Below are positions 63,929 to 64,000 of a stretch of DNA of 64,000 nt, piece after piece. The DNA lies in the NCBI RefSeq assembly GCF_018555435.2, contig NZ_JAFEJT020000007.1, forward strand, positions 21,813-85,812, in the 5' to 3' direction. A program made the position numbers and the translations under genes. The notes below the pieces were generated by a model. It was not told where the DNA came from. It made no database searches and worked only from the letters and a program-made list of their open reading frames with translations. Positions within the stretch are counted from its first letter, which is position 1. Every line of letters starts with the position of its first letter. Origin of the DNA: Bifidobacterium amazonense. Its GTDB lineage: Bacteria; Actinomycetota; Actinomycetes; Actinomycetales; Bifidobacteriaceae.

Positions 63929-64000
63929 ATGACGTGAGAGCAGTTTGATGTACTCCGTAACGCTCGGTGGCGAGGCAGTTTGACGATCGAGAGGCTGATT
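63929..64000. other. right end of window, no gene seen
   Basis: After the seven-codon frame there are two GCAGTTTGA direct repeats (63940-63948 and 63975-63983). Nothing else can be assigned before the window ends. Confidence 0.4.

Overview
The window is G+C-rich bacterial chromosome. Gene content and order point to Bifidobacterium: a fused shikimate kinase/3-dehydroquinate synthase, a suf cluster in the order B-D-C-S-U followed by a DUF59 gene, and a three-gene proton-translocating transhydrogenase, together with the rpsD, alaS-ruvX-mltG, aroC-aroKB-aroQ and pyrG neighbourhoods. The genus is inferred from this recognition, not from a database search, and the species is not resolved. Most of the window is housekeeping sequence. 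There is no transposase, prophage or CRISPR array; one tRNA gene is present.

Layout. 1-3990: end of a cell-surface polysaccharide-type locus (a partial membrane protein, a flippase-like protein and a large polytopic membrane protein, each overlapping the next by ATGA). 4075-9899: a NarL-type two-component system divergent from an ABC exporter with two ABC-2 permeases. 9915-13556: an AlbA_2/Schlafen-type ATP-binding protein, then xanthine salvage (xpt and an NCS2 permease), all on the minus strand. 13695-18378: an acyltransferase-3/SGNH protein and the helicase PcrA. 18616-21028: DUF4418 protein plus a MacB/FtsX-type ABC transporter. 21278-27892: rpsD, a histidine phosphatase, two small envelope proteins, alaS, ruvX and mltG. 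27889-31731: an orphan A24 peptidase divergent from aroC-aroKB-aroQ. 31846-35330: pyrG and an L,D-transpeptidase. 35577-41783: iron-sulfur cluster assembly (suf). 41904-44354: glgC, a SpoU-type RNA methyltransferase and tRNA-Leu(GAG) on the minus strand. 44473-50114: rsmE, a HIT protein, phoH, ybeY, a CBS-domain protein and era. 50128-53019: a divergent GH35-type beta-galactosidase. 53168-58397: an acyl-CoA synthetase (minus) divergent from pntAA-pntAB-pntB. 58507-61935: an alpha/beta hydrolase, rplY and ilvE. 62172-64000: a small accessory island with two paralogous ~50-residue proteins flanking an aldo/keto reductase.

The most unusual material is non-coding or very small. (i) The 3' end of pcrA, with its terminator hairpin, is present twice; the two 41-nt copies differ at only two positions, and these pair with each other in the stem. 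(ii) A palindrome at the 3' end of the nucleobase permease gene is followed by decayed tandem copies, and two long related palindromes lie in the hydrolase/rplY divergent region. (iii) The paired small genes at the right end share both coding sequence and about 100 nt of upstream DNA. (iv) Several genes look leaderless, including a nine-codon ORF coupled by ATGA to the DUF59 gene, and one symmetrical -10 element could serve a leaderless gene and aroC at the same time. (v) The rplY leader carries a 9-nt perfect complement of its own Shine-Dalgarno region.

Start codons were chosen from ribosome-binding sites, overlaps and -10 elements read by eye. No homology search, folding program or alignment was run.
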